From: Halocaridina rubra
Taxonomy: Eukaryota; Arthropoda; Malacostraca; Decapoda; Atyidae
DNA: 12,500 nucleotides
Assembly (NCBI GenBank): GCA_037179515.1
Contig: JAXCGZ010021066.1
Location: 47,501-60,000 of the forward strand
Direction of reading: 5' to 3'
Positions 1-8,238 of this stretch are shown piece after piece. The first letter of the stretch is position 1, and every line of letters starts with the position of its first letter. A model generated the notes under the pieces. The model had not been told where the DNA came from. It did no database searches and saw only the letters and a program-made list of their open reading frames with translations. The translations under genes and the position numbers were made by a program.

Positions 1-199
1 CATGGCTTTACCACATGAAACTCGTCTCTGGTATTCTACTATTTTTCCCCTACTCTGTTGTCTTGCCAATTCTCTCGTTCTTGTCCTTATCGATTCTGGT
101 TATCTCCACACATCCATTGTCATATTTTCATATTCATAGTATTTATTATTGGTGGATTTAAGTATTGGTGGAAGTTTTGTGAGGGAGGATTTATGTGCC
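1..199. other. AT-rich sequence, nothing recognised
   Basis: No coding pattern, RNA gene or clear repeat structure is visible. Short open stretches exist in several frames, but none resembles a family I know. It may be the body of the SINE-like repeat whose tRNA-like head lies just to the right on the minus strand, but I cannot show that. Confidence 0.4.
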
Positions 200-292
200 A
201 CATTTAGTACCCATTCGAATTGAGGTTGAATCAGACATATCTGATCACCACTTCCCAGCTTGCAGTCTCTACCACTGAGCTACCACGAAAAG
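200..292 (-). repeat. tRNA-derived SINE head (A and B box), minus strand
   Basis: Read on the minus strand, positions 284-267 give TGGTAGCTCAGTGGTAGA, an excellent match to the RNA polymerase III internal A box of tRNAs. About 45 bases further on, positions 222-208 give CAATTCGAATGGGTA, which contains the TTCGAAT core of a B box. The flanks do not form a 7-bp acceptor stem, and no anticodon arm or closed cloverleaf is convincing, so this is better read as the head of a tRNA-derived SINE than a tRNA gene. The 3' body would extend leftwards into 1-199. Its end and any target-site duplication are not recognisable. Confidence 0.55.
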
Positions 293-299
293 TCATATA

Positions 300-569
300 T
301 AATCATCTGCAATTTTTAATCAGTGGAAGCACATTCGACAAGTCACAACATTCTTCATCTCTGTTTCTCTTTGCATTATATCTTCTTGGTGCCCATGCTG
401 GATGAGGACAGTTTTCTTTCCCACCCAGCCATCACACATAAAAAGTACTGTATATAAAAGAAGTTGAATATGAGCAACAAATTATTCCAGTAGAATATAT
501 TGCTTTTAAGGCAGTTAATAATTTACCTGGAGGAACACATATAATCAAATATATTTCACTTGTAATTAG
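300..569. other. Spacer between SINE-like piece and RTE LINE
   Basis: AT-rich sequence without a supported gene. A 61-residue open frame that begins inside the SINE (220) and ends at 405 has no recognisable domain. The right-hand part may be degraded upstream sequence of the RTE element, whose recognisable coding homology begins near 570. Confidence 0.35.
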
Positions 570-1741
570 GGAACTTCGGGAAATGGAGAGACAGAAGAGA
601 AGAGAGGCTGAGACAGTGATAAGAATAGAAAATAGACAAGCTCTCTATAAACAGATTGAGGAGACTGACAAAGACAGGAGAGAGGAACAAGTAAGGCATC
701 ACTATTAAGATATAAAACTAAGAAAAGAATACCAAGCTATGCCCAATATGATCAAAAGAGTAAATGAAGGCATTATAACGGATGAGGGGAAACTTATAGA
801 GAGGAAAAGTACATATTTAGAGGAAATACTAAATCGCCCTGACCCAGACAACCTTTCCGATCAAGTTCTTTTATTGGTCCAAAAATAGAAATAGTAGCCT
901 CGACGGGAGATGATGAAAGGCAATGAAGCAATTAAAGAATAACAGATGCCCAAGGAGAGATAACATTCCAATAGAAATTTGGAAATATGGGGAAGATTTC
1001 CTTGAAGAGAAAATTTTCGACATAACAACAGTAATATGGAGAGAAGAAATTATGCAGGAAATATGGGCAGAAAGCTTATTACGGACACTATATAAGAAAG
1101 ATAATAAACAAATATATATATAGCAATTATAGGGGGATAAATCTACTTGTATGCAATTGCATACAAGAAGTTATTGACAATACGTCAGGAAATAGATAAG
1201 TTTTGGTAATCCGACAAATACCAAGAACAAATACCAAGTATACATGTTCATTGATTACAGACAAGCATATGAAGCATATATCGACAGTCAGTGTGAATTA
1301 TTTTGAGGGAAATGGATATTCTAGATAAACTTGTCAGAATCATCCAGGCGTGCTATAAAAATATAACATGCTGCATTAGGCATGGAAAAATGTATCATCA
1401 CCAGTAGAGACCAAAACAAGTTTGAAACAGGGATGAATACTAATTCCCGTCTTATCTACTATAATGATGAAAAACTGGTAAGAGCAATCACAAATAGGCC
1501 AGAACAAACAAGGCTTAGAGAAGGGACTGTCAACTGCCTATGTTATTCAGATGACGTTGATATAATAACAGGGGATTTGAGGGATACTGAAAGGCTAATA
1601 ACCATTTTTAAAGAAGTTGCAGAAAGAATAAGGCTGAACATAAATGTCGAAAAAATTTAATTTAGTGGAGAGAGCTTCAAGAATGGAATTGGATGTAAAA
1701 GTCAATATTGATGGAATGGTAATCAAATTGGTAGAGGTCTT
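570..1741 (+). pseudogene. RTE-type LINE reverse transcriptase, N-terminal and palm part, decayed
   Basis: This is the 5' part of a non-LTR retrotransposon polyprotein that would copy element RNA into the genome. The order of motifs is that of RTE-like LINE reverse transcriptases. A charged linker (570-710) is followed by a segment near 764-840 resembling the pre-RT stretch ending in LNRPDPDN. A block at 923-1123 holds LKNNRCPRRDNIPIEIWKYG, which is followed by KKDNK. The first catalytic motif reads FIDYRQAYEAY (Asp at 1253-1255), and the second reads YSDDVDII (Asp pair at 1550-1555) in a frame that is open from 1382 to 1660. The reading passes through at least three frames and several stops, for example at 706-708 and 886-888, so it cannot make a protein. 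The endonuclease domain expected upstream is not recognisable. Homology stops near 1741, where another LINE is inserted, and resumes at about 2412. The LINE RT assignment is firm; the RTE clade is likely but not proven. Confidence 0.82.
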
Positions 1742-2411
1742 CAGACCTAAGGATGACTTTTTTAATTATAAGTGTGACACCGAGAGGGGCCCCCCAAAAA
1801 AAAAAATCTGCCCTCATCAATAAAGGTCCAGAGACAAAGAAAGCATTAAGATAAAGGTAAAGAAAAAGGATATGAGCAAGGTAGAGATAAGGTTATGATG
1901 CACAGAGGAAAAGGAGAGACTGAATTAATAGTCAAAGTACTGAGGACCTAGAGATTTGGCAGGATTAGGAACTGAGAAGATGATAGATCCTCTTTTTGAA
2001 GGAAAATAAAATATAAGAATTAGGAAAGACAGAAGGTGGAAGAGAGTTCCAGAGTCAGGAGGTAGATCGGAAGAAGCAGTTGCTGCACCGACCAATCCAC
2101 AAGCAACCAGTCTCCACACAGTACTTGTTAGACGAGGCCACTTGGCGAGTGTTACACGGCCTTGGCAGTGGGGGATGGATGCAACCTGTCAACTCACCTG
2201 TGTAGTGATGGAAGTAGTAGTGATAGAAAAGAGAACGGGAGGATAGCTTAGAGCGAAGAGAGAGAGAATCCAGATTAGAAGTAAGAGAAGGGTTATTAAT
2301 GAGTCTGACTGCCTTAGATTCAACCCTATTAAGGAGATAGGTATAAGAAAAAGCACCCCAGATGTGTGAGCAGTATTCTAAGCAGGGATGGATAAAACCT
2401 TTATATCGCAA
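1742..2411 (-). mobile_element. Jockey/CR1-like LINE 3' fragment nested in the RTE
   Basis: The minus strand carries the C-terminal end of a different LINE reverse transcriptase. The frame 2411-2055 reads YKGFIHPCLEYCSHIWG near its start, then an ESKAVRLINNPSLTS segment, then PPLPRPCNTRQ. This is the typical post-palm tail of arthropod Jockey/CR1-like elements. The reading moves to another frame near 2075-2055, where a 64-residue frame (2119-1925) continues it. The sequence between 1925 and about 1795 is probably 3' UTR. An A/C-rich stretch at 1791-1806 may mark the tail region. The 5' three quarters of the element are absent, as is usual for 5'-truncated insertions. The fragment interrupts the plus-strand RTE, so it is younger than that copy. 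I could not find a clean target-site duplication. Confidence 0.8.
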
Positions 2412-3018
2412 AAGAGAATAAAATGATTGAGAAAATCATTGATAGAATTGGAGCAGCTAGCACTTTGGTTTTTCAGTCTAATGACACTCATCAAAAGAAG
2501 ATCCCTATCTGAGAAGAAAAAACTGAGGGTCTACAATAATATCCTAAAACTTATCCTAATGTACAGCTGCGAAGCTTGGTCATTAACTAAGGAACAAGAT
2601 AAAAGATTGAAAGTCTTTGAATATAAGGTATTAAGAACAATAACATTAAAAGCGTATGACCAGGAAACACAGGAATGGAGGAGACATAATTGGGTTTGAG
2701 AGAACAAACAAAGGAGCCTCCCTTAATTAAGGTTGTCAAGGGAAGACTAATACAATGGGCAGAACACATTGCAAGAATGAAGAAGGAGAATTTACCAAAA
2801 GAAAGTCTTCTTGGCGCATATAGATGAACACAGACCACTGAAGAGAACAATAAAAGATTAGATTAGATGTCTGGAGAAGTATGTCAGACGAGAGGAAGTG
2901 CACCCTGAAGGCTGGATGATCCTAACACTGGACAAAAGAACCTGGAAAAGCATAAAAAGAGCAGTCATCGGTCAAGAAAATGCCCCAAGACCAGTGGAGT
3001 AGGAATAAGTAAGTAACT
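2412..3018 (+). pseudogene. RTE-type LINE reverse transcriptase, thumb/C-terminal part and 3' tail
   Basis: This continues the element interrupted at 1741. The frame 2427-2699 has the usual post-palm RTE order: a LSEKKKLRVYNNIL segment, then LMYSCEAWSL (the YGSE-W type motif), then FEYKVLRTI, then RRHNWV. After a shift near 2695 the reading continues with LIKVVKGRLIQWAEHIARM (about 2721-2777) and LPKESLLGAY, which is the conserved end of these proteins, and then breaks up in stops. The element closes with AATAAGTAAGTAACTA at 3004-3019, a short tandem tail of the type seen at RTE 3' ends. Together with 570-1741 it accounts for one 5'-truncated, frameshifted copy. Confidence 0.8.
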
Positions 3019-3043
3019 ATATAATTTCAGGCATAGCATATTT

Positions 3044-3352
3044 CAGTGGTTTTCAACCTGTGGGCCATGGCTCACTGGTAGGCAATGGGCAGCTCTCAGG
3101 GGGGTCACGGACATTTTATAATCCTAACTTCATAAATGAAAACTTGTGATTTAAGTTTTGATTTCAATGCCCTCAAATGATTACAGTAAATTGAGGTAAG
3201 TGCTTAATAATATGAATAAGTAGATGGGATAAAGGTTTTTGAATATGCTTTATAATTCTTTCATTATCATCATTACACATTTCTGAAGGGCAGTCGACCA
3301 TGAGTAGGTAGGGAGGACAAAAGTGGGTCATGGAAAGAAAAAGTTACTTGAG
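3044..3352 (+). mobile_element. Probable non-autonomous hAT-like DNA transposon remnant
   Basis: The sequence at 3044-3071, starting CAGTGGTTTTCAACCTGTGG, matches the terminal and subterminal pattern common to many animal hAT elements (CAGTGGTTCTCAACC type), and GGGGGGTCACGG follows at 3099-3110. About 300 bases later GTGGGTCATGGAAAGAAAAA at 3323-3342, followed by GTTACTTGAG, resembles the matching right end of such elements in degraded form. There is no transposase frame between them, so it would be a small internally deleted or MITE-type copy. The left end is convincing and the right boundary is approximate. I could not confirm an 8-bp target duplication. Confidence 0.5.
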
Positions 3353-3580
3353 TGTGCAATGGAACAATTCCCATAGAGTATACAGTTGTAAATGAATTAG
3401 TTTATCACATCAAGAAACATAATATATATTTTTCTGGTAACTAAGCAAATTTAGGTCTCTGTTTTTTTGCTATAGATGTGTGCAAGAAGCAAATTGGATA
3501 GACTATATTATTTATAGAGATTTCAATATAATCACATAAGAGGAACAAGCACACTTAGTTTCTCAACCTATCAAATCTCA
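3353..3580. other. AT-rich spacer with one copy of a diverged repeat
   Basis: No coding homology is visible. The part from about 3395 to 3470 shares a scattered order of short words with 3968-4040 and more weakly with 4176-4240 (an AGAGGAAC-like word, then AATATTT, then GAATTT-AGTCT), which suggests old copies of one dispersed repeat. Confidence 0.3.
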
Positions 3581-3830
3581 ACCTAATTCCGGCTTCTCCC
3601 ATCAGGGGTCTCCACAGTGGATTAATCATCTCTACATTACCTTACTCCCTGCGTCCTCATCCTTCATGTCATGCACCCTCATGTCCTTCCTCACCACATC
3701 CATAAAATTTGATTTACCTCTCCCCCACCCGCCTAACAGCTCCATTCTCAGAACCTTTTCCATATACCTCTTATCTATCCTCATCACATATCCAGAGCAT
3801 CTCAGGCTCGCCATTCTATTGCTTGAAGAA
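3581..3830 (-). pseudogene. RTE-like LINE reverse transcriptase, extreme C-terminal fragment
   Basis: On the minus strand a 60-residue open stretch (3814-3632) reads LRCSGYVMRIDKRYMEKVLR, then a GGWGRGKSNFMDVV segment, then a VRKDM block. This is the conserved C-terminal tail of RTE-like LINE proteins (the GHV-RM, GRGRP and W-D-V-K-DM pattern). After a shift the remaining reading towards 3590 resembles the short extension found at the end of such proteins, with a tract spelling out ADP/GDP-like and WEKPE-like residues. Everything upstream of the tail is missing and there is no methionine-initiated protein here. The fragment is a 5'-truncated relic, independent of the copy at 570-3018, which lies on the other strand. 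Confidence 0.68.
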
Positions 3831-4458
3831 ATAACAAAAATTAGAATATGATTTTTTAATCATATGAAATGTAAGTAAAATAACGTATGTATGCAAGGAA
3901 TGGAAGTAGAAAATCGTCACTTTAGCAAATCATCTACCAATTGAAACAACCTTATTGCTTTATAGTTTACTATATCATAAAGAGGAACCAAGAATATAAA
4001 AAGAATATTTCTCAGGAAAATAAACGAATTTGAGTCTTTTCCTTAATCAAAAAGCATGTATTGTTTCTATAGTATCTGCAGTATGCTTGTGTGTAAGGAA
4101 TGCTTTGGAGAATGAGTTTTTTAGTAAACCATCAACTTTTCAGCAAGATTTTATTTCTTTTTTTGGCTTCCAGAACCACACAGAGGAACAAAAAATAAAA
4201 TAAATATTTTTCCAAATAATTAATTCCATTAAGGATTGAATATATACTCAAAGAATGCATAAAAATGAAAACGAGAATTGTATCTGTACTAAAGCAACTA
4301 CCAGTTGATAGCGAGTTTATACATTTTTCACTTACCTGGAAGGTCTGGATGCTTCTTGGCCTCAAGGCTAGTTTATATATCAAAGCTCTTATTGCGTCTC
4401 TCCCTAAGTAAGAAACTCTTCCTTTTGTTTTGCTTAATTTTTGTAAAGTGTTTTCATG

Positions 4459-4460
<2 letters not shown>
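3831..4460. other. AT-rich spacer with diverged direct repeats
   Basis: No protein family is recognisable. Two stretches, about 3968-4040 and 4176-4240, share an AGAGGAAC word followed by an A-rich run, AATATTT and a T-rich block, and appear related to a third stretch at about 3395-3470. A splice-donor match lies at the right on the minus strand (see 4325-4372). The rest is featureless AT-rich sequence. Confidence 0.35.
4325..4372 (-). other. Possible short exon ending in a consensus splice donor
   Basis: On the minus strand the sequence ACCTTCCAG is followed directly by GTAAGTG, a full match to a metazoan 5' splice site (GT at 4335-4334). The 35 or so bases upstream are GC-richer than their surroundings, and one frame reads LEAKKHPDLPGK while another reads LALRPRSIQTFQ. 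A possible acceptor AG precedes at about 4370, but its pyrimidine tract is poor. This is the only place in the window that looks even slightly like a host exon. No family is recognised, and a chance match is quite possible. Confidence 0.2.

Positions 4461-4542
<82 letters not shown>
4461..4542 (+). repeat. Perfect (CT)41 microsatellite
   Basis: Uninterrupted CT dinucleotides run for 82 bases with no point change, so the array is young or actively sliding. The purine strand (GA)n can form triplex structures. Two shorter TCTCTC runs follow at about 4629 and 4663. A poly-Leu/Ser open frame across it is an artefact. Confidence 0.98.
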
Positions 4543-4545
<3 letters not shown>

Positions 4546-5386
4546 CCTTTTGATTTCGTAAGCTACATTATCTGTGGGGTATGATGTTCTTTTTTATTTT
4601 GTTTCAATAAAAATCGGATTTATATATTCTCTCTCGCAAGCGCATATTTTCTTGTAATGAATTCTCTCTCAGTCTGCTTTGTTTATGTAATTAAGCAGTC
4701 ACTTCATATGGTAAGTGATAGTGAAATGCTCTGGAGTAAAAAAAATATATTTTACTTATGTTCTTCATTGTTACTTTTGTAGTTTTTTGTTCTTGTATAT
4801 TTTAAATAGACAACCTTTATTATTGCGTGATACACGCTCCCACTTATTAATTATATCTAACCAGGATCACCAAAACATGCCGAATAATATTCTGGTGTAT
4901 ATCTGCAAACATTGACCAATATTTTCTTTAACCATTTGCATGATAGTAAGCAGATCTTCACTCAGTAATTTTGACTTATGAAATATGATCACCAAAAGCC
5001 TTCATATTCAAAAGCCAGTCGCATATTCATCAGTAGAATGCACATATAAAAAGCACTCAAATCAAAAGTAATTAATATTCATCAGGAAATTGCATTTATA
5101 ATTTTTAGCATTGCATCCATGGAATTAAGGCTGAATGCCCTTACTCACAACCTGCAGAGGTATCAAACCCATTATAATAGCTTCCCAAATTGCGCTTTCT
5201 ATGAGCTGGTTTAAATTTAATAAGAATATTTAGAGCCTATATATACTCCAATCTAATGATCAAATCTTTTAATCACCATAAATTCTCTCAAAATTCTATG
5301 CTATAAGATGAATATCCAAGGTTTTGAATTATTCTGGTGTTATTAAGAATAAGCATTAATACCATAAATAAACTTTATCTAATAAT
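4543..5386. other. AT-rich spacer, no gene seen
   Basis: More than 800 bases of AT-rich DNA hold many stops in all frames and no domain. The one small structure I see is a direct repeat of ATATTCATCAG followed by a similar context (5023-5033 and 5075-5085, 52 bases apart, both followed by TGCA and TATAA). The short open frames here, such as 4715-4915, have no recognisable content. Confidence 0.4.
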
Positions 5387-5660
5387 CATGTGGTCTTGTG
5401 GAGACTATAGTTTTTGTGTTTATGCTTTGTGCAATTTGGATCTGGTAACATGGATGGGGAGTTGGCAAATGGGTGTACGGGCTGTTGTTTTAAATTTTGG
5501 CTGGCACTTGGGGCGAAGAGGGAGCGCCGGTGGAGTTATTGAGTTGACTGAGTTACGTGATGGAATTGCTTTATTTTTGAGTTGTGGAGGCTTAGCGGGA
5601 GCTCTTGGTGTAGGCGTTGATTCTTTGAGTGTATGGCAGTTTGGAGAAGGGGGCAAGGAG
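5387..5660 (+). repeat. 5' LTR copy, truncated at both ends
   Basis: This matches 7539-7811 along its full length with scattered substitutions and small indels. It lacks the first 73 or so bases of the 3' LTR (7466-7538, including the TGTTG start) and everything after 7811. The left edge abuts unrelated AT-rich DNA, and the right edge abuts late RT coding sequence. Either a deletion removed both ends or the copy arose by recombination. Open frames in both copies (for example 5337-5663) are not supported as coding. Confidence 0.75.
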
Positions 5661-6480
5661 TAGTACTTACAGATGAGACCAAGATTAGTGTATCGGAAGT
5701 TGTGGAGCAGCTACATCTGTATGCACCGTCTATGAGCCACTAGAAGGGGGGAACTGTTTTGGGTATGAGATTGGAAAGAGGGAAGAATTGTGAGCTCGTT
5801 TTCCATAGGGGTAATGAGATTCCGGAAGTGCAACAAGACTTAAGTAGGAGAGAGCTGTTATCCATGTGTGGAAAATTGGTGGGCCATTAACCTGTGGCAG
5901 GTTGGTTATGGGTAGCTTGCAGTTTTGTAAAGAGGAGAGGAAAGAGCATCAGATGGGAAGTCAAGGTTGGGCAGCATACGATGGAGATGCTGCAAGAGAT
6001 TAGAAGGAGAGTGAGACAGGAAGACCCAGTGAGAGGGATATGGTGTACTCCAAAGTCAAGTGAGGGTGTTGTGTGGTGCAATGGGAGCAGTATTGCAACA
6101 GGAGTAATCTTAGAGATTGACAATGAAATCGTGGAGGATAGCTCATGGTTGAGGAAGAAAGAGGACTATAAGCCAGATCAACGTGGCAGAGTTGGATGCT
6201 GTAATGAAAGGAGTCAGTCTAGCTGTAAAGTGGGGACTGCAAGATGTTGAGGTGAAGACACTCTCGGCGACATTATTTGGATGCTTGAAGTCGATTATTT
6301 CAGCAGAGCACAGTATTTGGACAAAAGAAGCTTCGGAATTGATTATTAAGCACCACTTGGGAACCTTGCAAAAGCTGATGGAGGAGTTTGGGATGGAGTT
6401 GCTCCTATGTTTTGTGCCATCGGAGAAGAACAAGGTAGATGTTTTAACAGGGCGAGAAAGGCCTGGCTAGGAGTTCCGGA
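5661..6480 (+). pseudogene. LTR-retroelement pol: end of RT and RNase H, broken
   Basis: From about 5664 the reading matches the thumb/connection end of an LTR-element reverse transcriptase, with LSRRELLSMCGKLVGH (about 5842-5889) followed by a stop and then PVAGWLWVACSFVKR (about 5892-5936). RNase H follows. WCNGSSIATGVI (about 6075-6110) occupies the first catalytic strand, and the expected Asp appears as Asn. AELDAVMKG (6183-6209) supplies the conserved Glu. The next catalytic position, within VKTLSATLFG, has Leu where Asp is expected. The reading changes frame near 6165-6180. RNase H would degrade the RNA strand of the RNA-DNA hybrid during reverse transcription. Two altered active-site residues plus the frameshift mean that this one cannot work. 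Confidence 0.78.
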
Positions 6481-7430
6481 TGAGATGTCAGAAGAGGTCA
6501 AGGTGTGGTGTGCAGGAATGCCGATTTTGGAGGACTTACATCAAATGCATCACATGGAAGTCGATAGGACTCTGTGTTGTGGCAAAGAAGGTCGATCCTG
6601 GAGTCACAAGAGACTAGATCCGGCATGTAGTTAGGAGCTGTAGCAAGTGCCAGTCGATCGATCCTCTGCAAGTCGCGCATGAGGCTGGGGAGCTTAGGTT
6701 GGAAGAAAACTGGAAAAGATTGGCAGTTGTTGTAACCCACTACATGCAGGGCTTGCATTTGTGTATGGTTGATTGCAGACCAGGCAGAGTGGCCATTTGG
6801 AGAGAGCTAAGAGCAGAAAATGGAGAGGAAATTGCAGGAGTGTTGAATGAGTTGTTTTTAAAAAAGGAGCTGTTGATGAGGTATTGGTAAACAACAGTAC
6901 AGCCTTTAGATCGCAGGCTTTGAAGGAGATGCTTAACAAATGGAATATCGACTGCTACTTTAGAGCTGCGTATCGGCCTAGTGGGAATGGGATTGTAGAG
7001 CAGCAGCATCGAACAATCAAGGCCATGGCAGAGAGGGCTTAGGTGTAGCCGTTGGAAGCAGTCATCTGATATAATATGTTGGGACAGGATGAAGGAACTG
7101 TGCCACAGACAGCAGTTTTCAAGTAGGAGGGGCTACATCCAAGCATGGCACCAAAGACATATAAAGGAGACGAAGACACAGTTTCCATCAAGATTGGAGA
7201 TGAGGTGTGGGTAGAGCCGCCAATCTCAAGATGCACGTCACAGTGGGGAAGGGGCACGGTGACCAATGTGAATTCCCGAAATAATGTCTCAGTAGACAGG
7301 ATGCCTCGGCACGTTCTGGATATTAGGAGAGTGCTGGACTCGCCTGCTGAGGATGAAGGGCCAGTTGAAGTATGGGAGAATGAAGTCCCATGGCGGCAGA
7401 AACGAAAAAGACAATGACCAGTGTGGATGA
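6481..7430 (+). pseudogene. LTR-retroelement integrase, broken, catalytic residues lost
   Basis: The zinc-binding HHCC module is present across a frameshift: a His pair at 6548-6553 (HQMHHMEVD) and CSKC at 6639-6650. The core follows in the 6699-6887 frame, where LAVVVTHY places Val at the position of the first catalytic Asp (about 6729). The second is Asn instead of Asp at 6890-6892 (VLVNNSTAF). The third, Glu, is kept at 6998-7000 (GNGIVEQQHR). The second and third lie 36 codons apart, giving the D-35-E spacing of retroviral-type integrases. Stops follow near 7038-7075. The frame 7145-7417 holds the C-terminal beta-barrel type domain (GDEVWVEPP, then QWGRGTVTNV, then MPRHVLDIRRV). Integrase would insert the cDNA into the genome; this copy has lost two of three metal-binding residues. 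Confidence 0.82.
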
Positions 7431-7454
7431 GAGATTATATGGATGGAGTGTCTA

Positions 7455-7465
7455 TTGGGGAGGAG
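7455..7465 (+). promoter_or_regulatory. Polypurine tract before the 3' LTR
   Basis: The sequence TTGGGGAGGAG lies directly before TGTTGAG, the inferred LTR start. A purine run at this place primes plus-strand synthesis in LTR retroelements. Its position just after the end of pol supports the LTR boundary at 7466. Confidence 0.6.
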
Positions 7466-7920
7466 TGTTGAGAGATGGGTGGCCATCTCTTGGCAGGGGA
7501 AATTGGTGACGCTCTTAGTGATCTTAAGATCAAGGGAGCACGTGGTTTTGTGGAGACAATAGTTTTTGTTTATGATTAAGTACAATTTGGATCTGGTAGC
7601 ACGGAAGGGGAGTTGGCAATACTGTGAACGGGCTGTTGTTTTCAATTTTGGAAGGCACTCAGGGCAAAGAGGAAGTGCCGGTGGAGTTGTTGAGTTGACT
7701 AAGTTGTGTGACGGAATCGCTTTATTTTTGAGTGGTGGAGGCTTAGTGGGAGCTCCCGGTATAGGTGTTGATTCTTTTTGTGTGTGGCAGTTTGGAGAAG
7801 GGGGCAAAGAGAAGTCGGTTTTTGAACGGTTGTGTGATAGCTTCAGACTTCCTGTTCACACCGGTGGAGTTGAATTGAGGTACGTGATGCACATTATTTT
7901 CATTTTCTATCTTGACCACA
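7466..7920 (+). repeat. 3' LTR, right boundary approximate
   Basis: The start is set by the purine tract and by the TG dinucleotide common to LTR termini. The segment 7539-7811 is shared with the 5' copy, and the parts on either side are found only here. I could not fix the right end. A CA-terminated position near 7915-7926 before the tRNA-like repeat is plausible. No target-site duplication can be tested because the outer end of the 5' copy is missing. A 172-codon antisense open frame across it (7807-7289) has no domain. Confidence 0.62.
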
Positions 7921-7930
7921 AATCAGGATG

Positions 7931-8133
7931 AGGAGTCCACAGTAGCTCAGTGGTAGTGAGAATGAATCAGAATGTGACGAAACTGAAAAACCGGAGTTGA
8001 TCCCACTGAGAGGTATTAGAAAGGACATATGGCTTTAATGCTCATTATAGCTTCAACCTATCTTTATTCACTCCCTTTAGAATGGAGACTAAGAGAGATG
8101 CACAAAAGGAAAAAAACAGAATAATGATAATGC
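7931..8133 (+). repeat. tRNA-derived SINE, plus strand
   Basis: CAGTAGCTCAGTGGTAGTGAG at 7940-7960 matches the A box closely, and CCGGAGTTGATCCCAC at 7991-8006 matches a B box (G-TT-ATCC core), about 50 bases downstream. The arms do not close into a full cloverleaf, so it is not a tRNA gene. The unrelated body runs to an A-rich end (8101-8127) that passes into the (AAT)n array at 8134, which may therefore have begun as this SINE's tail. The head resembles the minus-strand piece at 200-292 in its A box, but the bodies look different. Confidence 0.6.

Positions 8134-8238
<105 letters not shown>

Larger units (their letters stand above)
5387..7920 (+). mobile_element. Internally deleted LTR retrotransposon
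   Basis: The element is bounded by two direct repeats in the same orientation (5387-5660 and 7539-7811, roughly 80-85% identical by eye). It carries, in order, the end of RT, RNase H, integrase, an integrase C-terminal domain, a purine-rich tract and a 3' LTR. Gag, protease and most of RT are lost by a deletion that joins the 5' LTR copy directly to the late RT region near 5661. The order RT-RNase H-integrase is that of Ty3/gypsy and BEL/Pao elements; I cannot choose firmly between them. No envelope-like frame lies between integrase and the 3' LTR. Stops, frameshifts and altered catalytic residues show that it is inactive. Confidence 0.8.

Noticed and set aside
4305..4553. 82-codon plus-strand frame with a hydrophobic stretch, considered as a membrane peptide
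   Set aside because: Its hydrophobic Leu/Ser run is the (CT)n array, and the rest has no family resemblance.
5337..5663. Gly-rich plus-strand frame shared with 7566-7931, considered as a conserved small protein
   Set aside because: The shared reading comes from LTR homology. Differences between the copies are not concentrated at third codon positions, and the frames diverge at both ends.
5661..5675. Splice acceptor (CTTACAG at 5668-5674) explaining the LTR-pol junction as a spliced RNA copy
   Set aside because: In a spliced copy the acceptor AG and the tract before it would have been removed. Here they remain after the junction, so a DNA deletion fits better.
7289..7807. 172-codon minus-strand open frame, with a related one at 5420-5656
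   Set aside because: It is antisense to the LTR and the end of pol. Both frames exist because the two LTR copies share sequence, and their proline/serine-rich content matches no domain.
7935..8010. Functional tRNA gene
   Set aside because: A and B boxes are present, but acceptor, anticodon and T arms do not pair into a cloverleaf, so a tRNA-derived SINE is the better reading. The same applies to 200-292.
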